Shown here: in pieces, positions 1 through 16,300 of the stretch
How positions within the stretch are numbered: position 1 is the first letter of the stretch
Layout of the letters: the number at the start of each line of letters is the position of its first letter
Assembly (NCBI GenBank): GCA_944548615.1
Contig: OX155957.1
Location: forward strand, 5,383,376 to 5,447,375
DNA length: 64,000 nucleotides
From: Micropterix aruncella
Lineage: Eukaryota > Arthropoda > Insecta > Lepidoptera > Micropterigidae
Reading direction: 5' to 3'
The notes under the pieces: generated by a model
The model's database searches: none
Told to the model about the DNA's origin: nothing
Seen by the model: the letters and a program-made list of their open reading frames with translations, nothing else
Translations under genes and position numbers: made by a program

Positions 1-210
1 TGATAGATATTGGTTGTCAATAAGAAATCACGATATTTGTAAATCAAGTCGGAAAAAAATGAGCTGGTGAGTTGCTTTATCGGCGTGCGCCGTAGAAACG
101 GTTTGATATATGTGAAAACAATATATGACAAAACATTGGTTACATTTAAGCTACAATAACTGCTTTGTACCCATAATTTTAACTCAATAAATAATTTGAA
201 TTTGAATTTT
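1..210 (+). mobile_element. Possible LINE 3' tail fragment
   Basis: Ends in AATAAATAATTTGAATTTGA, a short TTTGAA-type repeat like the 3' tail of the LINE at 35.5 kb. No recognisable protein. Weak call. Confidence 0.3.
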
Positions 211-2024
<1,814 letters not shown>

Positions 2025-2344
2025 TCAAAATATGTACTTCAAAAGATGTATGTGGAGTTTTATTACCCGTCCAATCTCCGAATAAATAAAAATAACTTTC
2101 CAAATTTCGATCTTTGACACAATTTAATACAGAACCTAAAACAATCTAAAGTATTATTGAAAGAAAATAAACTATGATAAGGAATATAAAACGACAACAC
2201 TTTCATTTATGTAGATATCTGACAAACAAAGCATTACAGATTCATGCCAAGTAATTATATTAAAAAGAATAAAAAACACGACTGCCGTTACAGAAAGTGA
2301 ACTATTGTATTTATAGTCTGTTTTTATTATGGTTTTTTATGTTT

Positions 2345-2590
2345 TTTTGTGGTTTATGTATTTATCCATGTGGACACATGTATATTTCCGGAATGTACTC
2401 AATCAGACCTTTCATTTGACAATAAACAAGATTTATTTATGTTAATTTATTAACATTTGGGCATTTGAACATTTAGACAACTACTTACTTGCTATTTGGA
2501 CAGTTAAGGTACCCTATGACACTCGGGATGACATAACGATTCTAGCAATATCACACACGTCTAAATTGGTTGAATCGTTTAGAAGTTATG
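2345..2590 (-). repeat. Dispersed repeat, paired with 19765-19990
   Basis: The reverse complement matches 19765-19990 over about 200 bp, including AATCGTTATGTCAT and GTGTCATAGGGTAC, with point differences. No coding content. Confidence 0.7.
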
Positions 2591-2680
2591 GTGGAATAAA
2601 GAAACGGAAAACATACATATATGAACCCTAAACACAATACACTCCTTTTTTGTTGGGCAGTCATGTAATAATATACTTAC

Positions 2681-2787
2681 GTCAACCGCGAATGGAGAGA
2701 GAAATAGCAATGCCCTGCTTAGCTCCTTCGGTCTGGCTAAGAGAAACGTATACGGTTGGACGCTGATGGGCATGGTGTAGTTGATAT
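2681..2787 (-). CDS. Ir93a: Ir93a exon 12 (last in window)
   Basis: Residues 552-587, DINYTMPISVQPYTFLLARP and LLFLSPFAVD, just before the first pore-domain membrane segment expected in the next exon. Donor GTAAGT at phase 0. I see no further Ir93a exon between 1 and 2680. Confidence 0.88.
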
Positions 2788-5700
2788 CTGCGAAGAAACA
2801 ATAGTAGATAAAGAAAGTACTGTCTCCTGGCGAGTTTTGCAAACTTACCGGTCTCATCTTCGTAAACTGTAAAAGCAGCTGCCGCCAAGAAAGCTTCAGA
2901 TCTGCTCATCACTCCGCGGATCAAATCTTTCTCTCGTTGACTCCACTCATTATTCTCCTAAAAAACAAAGAAACTTTTTTATAATCGATATATACTACCT
3001 GGGCATATTATTAGGTTAACCGTACAATTCGGTACTGATTTATACTTTTAATACTTTCAATGCCGTGTAACTTTTGTGATTACTTGCAGGTGCCAATGTT
3101 AGTTATTTTATGGAATGCATCCAAAAACATATTTTTTTTAAATTTAGTATACAATATTAGTACTTGAATTAGCGCAGGTGAAGTCAGTTTTAAATTAATT
3201 TTGACGTGTTAGTTTTTTTTTAATATTTTTTATTTTTTTATTTCTTTATTCTTTATTTAGAAATCACACAGTAAATTAATCACACAGTAACACAGTAAAT
3301 TACATTATGAAACTATAGATTATTTAAAAATAAAACCAATTACGGATTTCAATGAAATTACAGAAATTATCGTTTAACTACTTAATAAAACTGAAATACC
3401 TAAAATGTTATTACTACATAAGAGGCTTTTGTTTAGGATGTGTTTCTGTGTGTGAGTGTGTGTGCATTCATGTGTGTTTGTAAGTGTGTTGAATGTGTGG
3501 GTGTGGTTAAAAAATGCATATATTAGTAATAATAGCGTATATTAAGTATAATAATAGTAATAATCATTTATAAAATAGCTAAAAATTTACAGTTTTTGTA
3601 TTGGCTAGGGTTTCATTTACAAAGTATTTGTAAGTGGATATGGAATTATTAAATATATCAATAGTATTTAAGAGGGTGTTGTAAAGCTCACAGCAGCGTA
3701 TGAGTACTCCATTTCTGGACGAATTAGTTTTAAACCGTGGCAATCGAAAAAGGTGACATTGGCACGTGGTTCTCATTGGCGTTGATATTATTCGCGCCCA
3801 CCAGGTCAGTGCAGTCAAATATGCCATTCATTATTATTAAAAGGGAAATAGTAATGTTCATGTTGCGCCAATATGATAGAGCATTTGTTTTATGTAGTAG
3901 CCTCATCAGTATTATTGCAGTAATTTAAATACCGAAAGAATTCGTTTTGGATATTTTGTAATCTCTTAATATGAACTTGATAATGGGGAGACCATATTGG
4001 AGAGGCAGACTCAAGGTGCGATCAAACAAACGCATTGTATAACAATTTTAATATTAATGGATCAGAGAAAGGTTTGGAAACGCGAATTATGAAACCAAGC
4101 ATTTTGTTGGATTTTTCAGCAATTGCAGCGACATGTGCCCGAAAACTTAACCTGTCGACTAAGAGCACACCCAGGTCCTTGATAGAATTACATTTCGCGA
4201 TAGGAAAATCATCAAACTGATATAAGAAATCAATCTTATTTCTATTTCGCGTAAAGCTTATGTGGAAACATTTTGCTACTTTCATTTTAATCTTGTTTTT
4301 GTCGCAATATAATTTCAAAGAGTCTGAATCCTGCTGTAAGAGAAGGCAATCGTTTTCAGATTTACCAGTTTTATATATTTTTGTCGTCTGCTTACATTAG
4401 AAATGTTTCGAATGTTTAAAGCATGCACCGATGTCACTGACATACAGAATAAAAAGGATATGTCCTAAGTGTGATCCTTGTTGGATACCAGAAGGTATCA
4501 ATGGTTTGAATGGAAGAATGGTTGAATGGTTTGAATGAACCAGAAGGTTTTGAATGGAAATTTTGCATTTTGTTACAGCGACAGGCTTGTATTCTTGAAA
4601 GACTCGAATTACATACATAAAACGACAGCAATATAAAAAAATGTATTTAATTTATGCCTAATATTTAAGTACATAAAAAAATATTATTTAATTTAAATTT
4701 AAATTTAAGATTTAATTGGTAGAAAAGTTTAGGATTTTATTATTTAATGAGTTAAGGTCAGTGTCTAAAGGCATAGTGGGTAAAATGTATTTAGTATTCA
4801 CTTACTTAATCAAATAATTCAAATAATAACAGTAAGCATTAGAATTATACAATTCGGTCACGAAATATTTGAAACCTAAACTACTAAGCAACTTTATACA
4901 GGCAAGCTAAGTAAAACAATGTACAGGATGAGTTTTTAATTAGTGGCACCCTTGTAGTGGGTGAATCAGTATGACTAACTAAGAAACTTTTGATATTTTT
5001 TTTTAGATAAAAAAACAAAATATATATATATATATATTTATTTTGAAAATAAAAAGCTGTGAGCAGTAGGTAAAATATCGCTAATATTGTTTATCAGCGA
5101 TATTTTACCTACCGCTAGATGACGCAGCGCGCTTAACTTCTCAACCTTTTCTCCAATAGATAGGACTTACAAAAATGACATTTTTTAAAAAAAAAAATTT
5201 TTTTTTTCCATTTTTTTCTTTATAAAAGTTGTTTACTTTGTCTCTACTGATTTACCCACTAGTAGGATGTCACTAAATAAAAACTCATCCAGTATAATAT
5301 AATCATGATTACGGTCAAACGTGAAAATTCTATCTAAATTAGCATTAGCATAATTATGTAGAAGGAAGTAAGTAAACCTACTCGTATAGTTATTGTAAAT
5401 CAAGCTAGTTAATGTGGCTAAAATATATATAAAATATTGTTGTTATCAATTGAAAAAGCACTATCCTATGTGAAAAAATGTGATATAAATTTGGTATTGT
5501 TTTTATAATAAGGAAATCACACAAATAATAAAAAAAGAAAGACAATATGATTTCAAAATTTAATCATATTGAATAGTGTAAATCTATACTCAAATCGACA
5601 TTAGGCCCAATAGTATAGCCAGGTACTGTAAAAATGTCTACTTACGAGAAGATCCATTGTGTCATTGCCCATTGGAACCTGTTTCATATCAGCAGCCAGG

Positions 5701-8700
5701 ATTACTTCATACCTTAATAAAATACAATATTTTATTAAAATGATAACAACATAACAGAGGAAGATTTTGTGATTGTTAAATTATCATAAGTATTTGGTTT
5801 AAAAGTTCAATAAGCGAGAATTACGAGAATAATGTTTTCTGTATAGGCTGTAATGCAACCTACCAGAAATTACATTTACGAGTATTTACATTTTCGTTAC
5901 GAAATTATATTTACGAGGTAACTTTTATTGTTCATTTGCATAGGTAGGTATGTGTCTAGGTATGTAAGTAGGTGCATAGGTAGGAAAGTGCGTAGGTAGA
6001 TAGGTAGATGCGTTTTTGTTAAGTACCTACTTTAACTTACTAAAATGTAGGTATTTTGAACACATGCAACATGTGATGAATGCTGTCACACAAAGTCAGC
6101 ACTAACCCATATATTCTGTTACAGTACAATTTTGGGAACCGACTCTTGATCTATAAACCAAAAATACATAAACGTACATAATAATTAAAAAGAATTGCAT
6201 TTCTGCTTTAATGGGATAACAACTAGTCAATTTTGTATTTGTTGTGGCAACCCTGGTAGTTCGGCGAAGCGTAGGTACTTATGTATTTCGAAAACGGGCT
6301 CGAGATGTCCTACTGTTATGTTACCTAAATGTTATTTTACTATGGTCGCGCTCATCCACATTTTTTATTTAGACCCTAAATTAATTACAATTTATTAAAC
6401 CGTGAGAGCGCTCCGAGAGTTACGCTAAATATACACCACCACTGCGCAAAGACAGTTATTATGTGCTAGCGCTGCTATCGAACGTTTAGTATGAGCCTGG
6501 TCGCTGGCGCGAGCGCACCTGGAATCTGTACCTGACGCTTCGTCAAGGCTGGATTTTTATTGATCAAACCCTACAAAATTGACCCCACCTATTACTTCGC
6601 GTGTCCGCCCATTTCGGAAATTTTATTATGTCGTTTCTTATTTTTCAGGTCTTATGTCGCCATATATGCAATTAAAAGGTGTAATATTATTATTATCCAT
6701 AAAAAAATATTCGAGAAAACTGGTCGAAATAATCATCTTAGATGTATCAAGAAGCCATCGAAAAAATCTGCATCCTAATAAAAATGTTGTAAGCAGTTTG
6801 AGCAAAGAAAAACTATTACGAACTGTAAAATATAAATATACTAGCGGTGCTATGTATATAAATATACTAAGTAGCTCGGATGCCATAATACTCGTAGTCT
6901 AATTTTGCAAGTAAAAGATCGGTTTGGACACAATCAAAGGCTCGACTGATGTCACAAAAAAATGGCAGTCGAATACTTTTTCATATTTAGACAAGTATTA
7001 TGTATTATGTATTTGATTACAACACTTCAGAGCCGTATTACAAAATAGCGTAGGTATTCTTTTAAAATGAGTTGAAAGAATGAACGCATTTTTTTTTTGG
7101 ATGTAACTATAAAAGATAGGATAAATAAATAAATAAATAAATAAATAACTATTCAACCCTGGGAGAAAAACCGCGGCATTGAGCGCTCTTCTCTTGCGCA
7201 AGCAAATATATACACAATTTCTAATTGTTTTTTGCAGTGTTTTCTCCTTTCTAATGACAATAATTTATATTATGTCGTATTGCTAAAAGAGTGAACTTTA
7301 ATATAGTATAAGTATTATATAAGAATCTTATTTTATTTCTGAGAAAATTAGAATGATACAGGAAGATTTTTTTTTAATTTTGTGTAATTGTAAGTAATGT
7401 ATACCTTGGATATGTGGTCAAAAAACGAAAAAATAAAGCCGTAGTGTACATCAAGAATACATGACGGACATAAAAAAAAATAGTATACGGTTTTCGTTGT
7501 AGTGATATTACTGTATTAAGGAGCTCAAAGTTTGCCTTCCGAGCGTTTTACGAATAACGACTTTCGGAAAATGGGCTGAATAAGTAAATAATATTCGTTA
7601 CATCTAAAATTAAAGGCCGCTATGGTCAACATCAAGAAATGGTCCAGGTAATTCAGTAATTAAAGTTTGTAGAAATCTCTTTATTTCTTGGAATTAGAAC
7701 GCCAAAAATCCACTTTTCTTGCCTTTCTGGAAAAAATATGTGAACGGGCTCTTCGACATTGCCTGTTGGGTCGATTTCTTTTTTATGAAACCAAATTGTG
7801 TCTTGCTTAAAATAATAGATATTAGATGTTTGCTAAAACCGTCTAAAAGTCTAAACCGTATACTTATAGACCAAACCTCTGCATATACTATAGCCATACT
7901 CACGTAAAATTCATATTCCTCGACATTTCTTGAATGATATCAAAGACCAATCCACGATATGTGATTGTGGTTCCGGAGTCGTTGCGTTCAACGATGCTCC
8001 ATGGAGGATTCTGCGAAAACAATAGAAACAAAATTATCACAATAAAAATACTCGGATAGGTACAATAACGTAAAATATACCTAATGAAACTTGTATTTAC
8101 GACTATTACATATTTTAGTATGCATAATACAACTCACATGATACGTAATAAATAGTAGGGTTTTTCCTCTGAATCCATGAGCCACGTGAGGAAATAAATT
8201 CTCCGCTAAGGTGATGCCGTCTACCGCTCTCCAGTAACCCACCTATAAATGCAGAATAATACAGAGTCAACGGCTTTGGTAGGTTTTAATTATAGCGAGA
8301 TTTACAGCAGACAATTTTATTATTTATAATTGAGAAAAGTGAAATTAATGAATGAATGCGATTTTGTTGTCCCGAGAATAGTAGATTGTATCGCAAGGGA
8401 GCAAAATAATATTTTTACGGCGAGGGCGCTTTTTTGAATCCAGAGCGAAGTGAGGGATTCTAGAGTATAAACCCGAGTGTAGCGAGGGATTCTTTAGTCT
8501 AATCCTGAACGTAGCGAGGGATTCAAAAAGGCGCCCGAGCCGAAAATATTTTGCGCCCGAGTGATACACTCTACTTTTCATCGCCCCTATGAGAAAATAA
8601 CAACGACAAAAACAATTGACGTTCGCGCGTTTTTAATTTCATTTGTTTTTTTTTATTCAGCCGGCGCGGCGGCGCGACTAGGGGCCGCCGTACCAGCCAG

Positions 8701-10357
8701 TCTTTATTCAAACAATATTTGCGTTCGATTTCTTCGGCGCTGAAGACTAAGATGTTCCAAATTCAAAAAGTGTGCCGCAAAGATAAATTGCGGCGCACCT
8801 ATTCAAAAAGTGAGCCGCAAAGATAATTGCGGCGCACTTATAAAGTTTCTTATAGAAAACACCACTTTTGGGCTCACTTAAAGGCGAACCAAGTAGTCCT
8901 TTTCGAATAGATATTATGAAAAATATTTTTTCTTTTTTCAAAATCTCATTTTTTACCGTGTGGGCGAACGTGAAGGGTTTGTTATAACGAAGAAAACTAT
9001 GCAGTAGATACCTGTCCTATCTTATAGTATTTTGTGGCACGTCCGAGAGCGGTAAGTTCGGCAATTTGATACAAATGTAACGTGATGAAGTGTGTGGAAT
9101 TTCTTTGTCAATATCTCATGGAAAATTCATTTTTTACAGAGCGCAGAGTATGTGGTGGGGGGGGGGGGGGGCTTCTGAGGCATTATTCACAAAATGTTTA
9201 CCTGTAACACATCGAATGTGGTATTGAGCGCAACTTTGGAGTCGTAGTTCTCAAGATCGGTGCTAATAGTTGCCGGTGGTGAGAAGTCGCTTATGATAGT
9301 GCTGGCGTTTTCTCTGTGCCGGGATTTGAATGAGAAGCCACGGGTGTTACCTGACTGCACGCGCCAACTCGTACAATTATTGCAGGCGCTGTGTGCTACG
9401 TTGTGTTTCTGTTTATTAAAAAAAGTTTTATCGATATTGGGCCCGGTTGCGTTTCTTTGTGAACTAAAAATGAAATTAGTTCAAGCGAACGGGATAGAGT
9501 AATACGTTAGAGCGGAATATGAGACGAACGATCGTCGATAAAAACTACCTGTCCAATTTATACCCGTCCGAATAAATTTGAACAGATTTCGTGCGGTGTA
9601 AGATTTAGATGCTTTAGCAGTGACAACAGTTAATTTCACATTCCGCTCTAGCGTATTGCCCTGTCTCGTTCACACGGACTAATTTCCGATTTTAGTTCAC
9701 GAAGAAACGTAATCGAGCCCATTTGAGTAGCCTCACCCATTATTCCATTTCTCGCAGGTTTTATTTATTTATTATTTTTATTTAAGAATTAATTACTATA
9801 AAAAACATTGATTTTGCTTACAAAAATAACAGAAACGGAATGGCAAAACCTTAACCTTATGCTTATTTGATTCTGTCACCCAACTGGGACTAGCCAGTTC
9901 TAAGTAGAACAGGTATAAGTAATCTTAGTTGATTCTAAAACGAACAAAATAGAGTTTCCTCGAAAAAGAACCATTCCTATTCTGTTGATATTTCAATTTC
10001 ATAAAATTTAAGAACGGGTCCTAATTCCTAATGTTTCTGGTTTGATCAATATTAGGCCGTTTCAATTCCTTGTTTATCAATTAAAGACCTGCCTTACACG
10101 GTACAAAATAAATCAATTGTTATCAGACATACGCCCAAAGCTATAGTCGATGCTTAAGCAAACGCTCGAGTAACTCTTGTCGTTCTATAGTCGAGTCAGC
10201 AGTGCTTAGGGAAGAGCAGGGGAATTGGACCCTACTAAGGGAAAATGTTAATAAAAAACCACATTTGTTTACTTTGTTTAATTTTTAATCACAGTTTTAA
10301 TCAAAAACAACCATGCATTAAGGTATAATAAAGATTTTACAAAAAAAGTCAATCGCT

Positions 10358-10390
<33 letters not shown>

Positions 10391-13300
10391 ATACATGCTG
10401 GTAACGAGAGCCCATTTAACGAGCATATGGAAAATGGGAGCCATATTTTTTTAACAAGCTTTGCCTACTTGTTGTACGATCTCTTTTGCGCGGCATCTAA
10501 AACAAACAAAAAAACAATTATAAACCTAAAATATGCTAAAAATACATTGTGGAATATAACGGGGTAATGGGAGCTATGTCGAGAGTGAGAGCCATGTAGG
10601 CTCCCATTACCCGCTGATCACCATTTTGAAAAGAAATAACACAAATATCTTATTCCACTTTCAATCACAATTTAACTAATGACACTTGAAATGAGACGGA
10701 TCTAGTATGTAATTAGTATAAACTTAATACAATAACAATATATCTTTATGCTTACCTGGACGCTGGCAATCGGCAGTTTATTATAAGCGCGGAGCGAAAA
10801 ACACACAATTGTCCTTCGTGACTCAATGCATGGCACTCACGACTCGTGCGCGTCAGGCGAGCTTTCTCGATGGCTGATAGCAACGGCGGTCACCCGAATG
10901 AGCATAGGTTCTATCCAATCGCCATCGCTCCCATTACCCGCCCGCTCTCATTAGCCCTCGCTTCCCTAAGGAGGTCCCTCCCCGCTCGCCGTTTAGGGGG
11001 GCTAACGGGCCCATGATGAGTTGGCCACGATGACCTATGTGTTCAGGGTCGGTCACACTCACGGGTCAACACCCATCCGACGGCCTCCCTGCATGGGGTG
11101 CGAATCCTGGGTAGGACACTGGGTCAACCAGTCTCCCCTGGGAATCAAACCTCTGGCACCCCTGGACGGTCTGCACACCGTGCGGCGCAAGCCAATCGAC
11201 TGTGCTCTCCGACTAACAGTCGAGGGAGTCTGGGAACTGTATTGTTTCCTATAGAGCGGGGGTGGTTGTCTACCTTACGGCGACTGCTCTTGAAATGACC
11301 ATTGGCCATCCGATCCTGGTTCAGAGTCGGGCAAAGGACGCCTTGGTCCGCGATAGATTCGGTGCACACCGTTTCACCGCTTCGTAAGGGAGAGGACCGC
11401 GCAAGCGACCTCGAACTCGTAACCAATCGAGAGACCGGAGAAATCTGGTCATAAGCGGCGCGAGTATCTCGAGCCCGCCGGGTTTATTCCTGGCTATTCG
11501 CGGTAAGGCGTTGGACTCTCACGGGTTGTCACGTAGCTGGACGTAGGATTGTACTGTCCCAAAGTCTTCTACGTTCACTGCAGGGCGACAGAACGACTAC
11601 CTAATCGTTAAAACGTCCTGTGGTGACGGGCTCGCCCGTTGTAGTCGACACCGCAAGATTCCCTAAGGAGTGGCTTAAGTATACCACGGACGATGCTCGA
11701 GCAATGTTTGAAAATGTCAAACGTATTGTTGCGTAGGTATATTCTCATTCAGCGTCTGACGCTCGACCCGCGCGATCGTGCTGTTTGCTCCGCGCCGCGT
11801 TACACGCTGCGCCCCGCTGCTCGCGCTGAATAGCCGCTCGAGTGTCCGACTGTTGTTACATCGCTCCAGTCCACTCACTTTAATTGTGCTGTGATGCACC
11901 ACACCTCCGACGCCGCCGAAGCGGGCCGCGCCCCACCGCTCATTCGTGGCGAAGGGCAAGGACATGCCGTTTATTCTGCCTGCGACTCCAAGGAAACGCG
12001 GGAGAAATCCCGATTCCCTGATGCCGAGCCACAGAGAGACCCGCAACGCTGTCGGGCTGACTCCTTCTACGACAGTGACCTTTTCAACTCCCCGGCGCCT
12101 TCGGTTGACGAAGAAGCACCGACCTATGCCGCGCCTGAGCCCCTGCCGCGCTCGGCGATGAGTCCCGCGCCGCAACACCTGAACCCGGAGCCGCCCCCCC
12201 CAGCCAATCGTCGTAGATAAGCTGGACAGGTGGCCCGACCACCTGAAGGCTATCCGGGCCAGGCTGGGCCGCACTCCTATCGTGTCGCCGATTGGAGGAC
12301 TGGGCAGACTTCGCTTTTGTCCGGCTGACTCCGCCGAATACCGAGTCGTTCAGGACTACTTACATAGCCTGGGCGGCTCGGTAGCATGGCACACGTACAC
12401 GGCACCCACCAGCAAGGATGCGAAAATTGCCATCCGCGGCCTGCCTACCAATACCACGCAGGGAGGAGGCCATTTCCGGGCTGGCTAACCACGGCATCGA
12501 GGCCAGCTACGTCCGGATGATACACGGCGGGCGGCGAGCACTATTCTACGCCTTCATCCGCAAGAACGAGCGCTGGCGGGAGGTGTTTCTCCATCTCGGA
12601 GATTCACTTCCTGCAGGTTACAGTGAAGGCCTGGAGGGCCCCAAGCAGTGCCACCGGTGTCAGCGCTTCCGCCACAGCAGCCACAACTGCCACCGACGGC
12701 AAGTGTGCGTGTGTTGTGTGTGCGCCAGACTACACGGAAGCAGCAGGGCGTCCCGTACGCAGTGGTCGTCGCCGCCCCGCCGCGAGCTGCTAAGCCTACA
12801 GAAGGTAAACTCCAGCCCGTTGTCGCTCCGCAACGCAACATTTGATATTAGGAAAATATAGACTTGAACTTGTAGATAAAACTATTTTCGGAGGATAACC
12901 GAAGACTTAAATGGGATCGCATGTATTATATAAAAGTTCCATTATAAATTTAGCACTTCGGCTTTAACTTTGTTGGAACTATCCACGTTAGTACGAAAAT
13001 AAAATATTACTGGTTTTATTTGGCGATTCTTTCCAGTGAATTAATCCAGAATCCGACGGAAAAAAATATATAATGCACTATTATTGCCTTTTGACGTCCA
13101 TCATACGTACCTACGCAATGTATTTACGTCGAGATAAAGAACTTCGAACTTAGTGTTTCGTGTATACGTTTGGTACGGAAACCTTAAAAGGAAGAGCAAA
13201 TACCTGGAGATGTGATATGAGGAAGTGTCTCAGTTGTGATTTGGTCGGTCTGATGGCCTCCCACTCCTCGTCGGAAACTTGCGCTGCCATATCCATTTGA

Positions 13301-16300
13301 TCCTTGATGGACATGTCCAATGCCAAGGCAAACCCATGCAGCAGCTCTTCGGCATGGCACAATAAGCCCCTCTAAAAAAACAGCAGCCCTATTATAAATA
13401 CTCTCGTGGTTGAGACGCTTTTACCGAGTAAATAACAATAATCGTTTTTAACGGTTATATGAATACTCTCGCTATCGCTATCAGAATGTAACGAATTATA
13501 ACGACAGTTTCTCGCTTTTCTCTCGTTACTCAAATCTTCTTCTTCTTCTTTCTTTTCCTTGTGGCAATTCCACGCAGCTAGGGTGCTGGTGATTCTGTGC
13601 CAGTTTGTATGTATTGTTGACGGGAGGATGACTACTGTTAATGTAAGTACCTACAAAAAAAAAGGAAGGGACATCACAATTGCATACACTCAGGACAACA
13701 TAGAGACTAAAACATAACAGAATATTAGGGGAATATTTTGGAGAAAGAAAAAGGAGAAGGGTCAGGGTAATAGAGAAGTGCTTCTGGGGGCAGCGCCGCT
13801 CCCCACCGCCCCCCGAGAGCAGGCCCCTCCCCCGGCATTGGCCGCACCGAGAATGTGTCGTCCATTGACTGCAAGTCACTGCCAAAAACTCGCCATATTC
13901 AGCGACTTTTTCCACAGCCAACCTCGACAAAGGGGCCACATTGCCATCGGCCTGACGTCACAAGGCGGGTCCGATCCCGGAGCAGCGAACGGAAGTGGCC
14001 ACCCCCAGAAGGCATTTCGGAATATGGGTTAAATGGCTAAATGATTTAGGTTAATTAATTTAGCGATGACTCGATAAATTTTAATGGAATTGGACGCCAG
14101 AAGGATATCGATTTTGGTAGGGAGTTCGATTTTCAATTGAATGAGATTAGGAATGAACGAAGGAAAGTTGTTAAGGAGAGGGCAATTAAAGAAGAGGTGA
14201 TCCACGGTGCAGATATCAAATCCACAATCACACTGTGGGGACGGAATTACGTTTATACGATATAGGTGTGCGGGCGTTGAGCAGTGACCTATGCGCATTC
14301 TGCAAATTGTGGAGATCTCTTTCCGCCTGAAAGGTTTTTATAATAAAAAATAAAAAATAAAAAAAAAGAAAAAGGAATAAAAAAGAAAGGAGGGGCGAGT
14401 GAAAGAGCGTTGAAACTCTTATATACGTTAAGAGGCGGATGACAGTCCGCCAGCCACGGATTTTAAAGAGGGAAGATCAGTTACCGTTCTAAAGGAGGAG
14501 GTATCGCTGCAGGATGAGCCTGCAGAATTTCCCTTATTTTGGGCGATTAGTAGCCGCAAGAGGGACGCAATCTCTTCCAGGGTCGTGGACTTAGGCTGTC
14601 TGTTAAGGCAGCTGCCATTCTCGACCCTGTCGGGGAAGTAGTCCCATCTCAGATCTGAGGTGGGGGGCGGCTTGGGGACGAGGGTTGGAAGTGGGAGGAG
14701 AAGAGAGTTTTCTCTTCTTGCCTTTCCCTTTTGTCGTACCCGACCTTAAAGGGTCTACGGTTGTTATTCTAGGACGATAGCTGTTATTAGGGGTTAAGTT
14801 TGAAAAAGATGGAGGCTGGGGGGGGGGGGTTGATTGCAGTAACGGTTGCATACGAATTTCTAGAAATTTTGGGGAAGCGAGAGGACGCTTCATTAAAAGA
14901 GATGCCCTCTTTAGCCATAAGCTGTTTAATAGCCTTTTGTCTCATGAACTCTGGGCAGGAAGGGTCGTTTGCACTATGGTTGCCGCGACAATTGACACAA
15001 ACCAAGGTTGCGGTATTTGTACAAGTTTCGCCCGAGTGGGCTTCTCCGCACCGGAAGCATCGTGGGGGAATTAGCCCTGCAGGTTTTTATAAGGTTTCCA
15101 AAACGGAGGCATTTGCGACATTGTGTGACGGGGAGGGCGTAACTTTCCACTGGAAGAGAATTGTAAAAAATCATTATTCTTTCTGGTAACTTTTGGCCCT
15201 CGAAGGTTATAACCACCGTCCTGGTTTCCAGACGGTGTTACCCTGGGGGTCGGAGGAGCGGAAGTTAAGACGGCGGATGCTTTTCGCTATACAAATATTG
15301 CTGTTGTTGATGGCCTCGATTATCTCCTCATCGCTGAGGTCATTATCCAAGCCCTTAACGAGTCCGAGCCGCACTGTGGAGAAAGAGGGGATGAACGCGT
15401 TTAAAGTTCTTTTTTGTTAGGAAGTCAGCGGTCGCCAGCATATTGGCCGATTTGCCCGTCTTCAGGGTAACCTCGATACGGTTTCGTCCTGTTTTTTTTA
15501 GTAAAAGAACGTCGGCTACTTTATTTTTCTGGATTAGTTTGCCTACTGAAAGGGGGAAAATGTTTAGGCTGGAGGGGTCACTCTCAACCGGTTGAATCGG
15601 TTTATCTGGATAAACATTCACGTTCGACTGAGGAAGCCACCTCTACGTTGGCTCCCACAGAGGCCCTAGAATCAATTTCCCCATCGAAAATAGCACTGAG
15701 GTTTGATGGGGTCAACGGGTGTGCTCCCGTTGACCCCCCTGCGGCTAATTCCATGTTAATACAATCACGGATAACTCATCATAAACGTGGTTAAAAAATA
15801 GAAAAAAAAAATGTATACCCTACAAAAAGTTAATTTGTGAAATAATGTTATAATTACTCACCAAAATAGGCGGGCAACGCTAGAAAACACGCTCAGCAGG
15901 AGCACAGAATGGACATTGGACAGAAAAAACACTGGGAAGAACAAGGAGAACACCGGAGACGGACACGAAATACACACGCAAAACGCGACCACCACCGTTA
16001 GTAATCCCTAATCTTCTTCTTCTTCTTGTTGTTGCTTTGTGGCAATCACCGATAGTCGGTGCTTTTCTGCCAAGTCGTTTTCGGAGGGCATCTAAGTTAG
16101 TTTCACATGCACAGTTACATGTATAAGACGGCACAATACTGAAACAAGGGATACTAATTTATAAAAATGTAGGTACATATAGCATAAAACATGGTTATTG
16201 GGGATGATACAAACAAGGAAAGGGTGTGAAATAAGCTATTATACTATACAGAAATATTATTAAGGGAAATAAATGTACATATTACTTTATAAATTTTGGG

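Noticed and set aside
11717..12274. 185-aa minus-strand open frame in G+C-rich DNA
   Set aside because: It is antisense to the LINE leader/ORF1, with compositional openness only; the plus strand carries the recognisable gag-like motifs.
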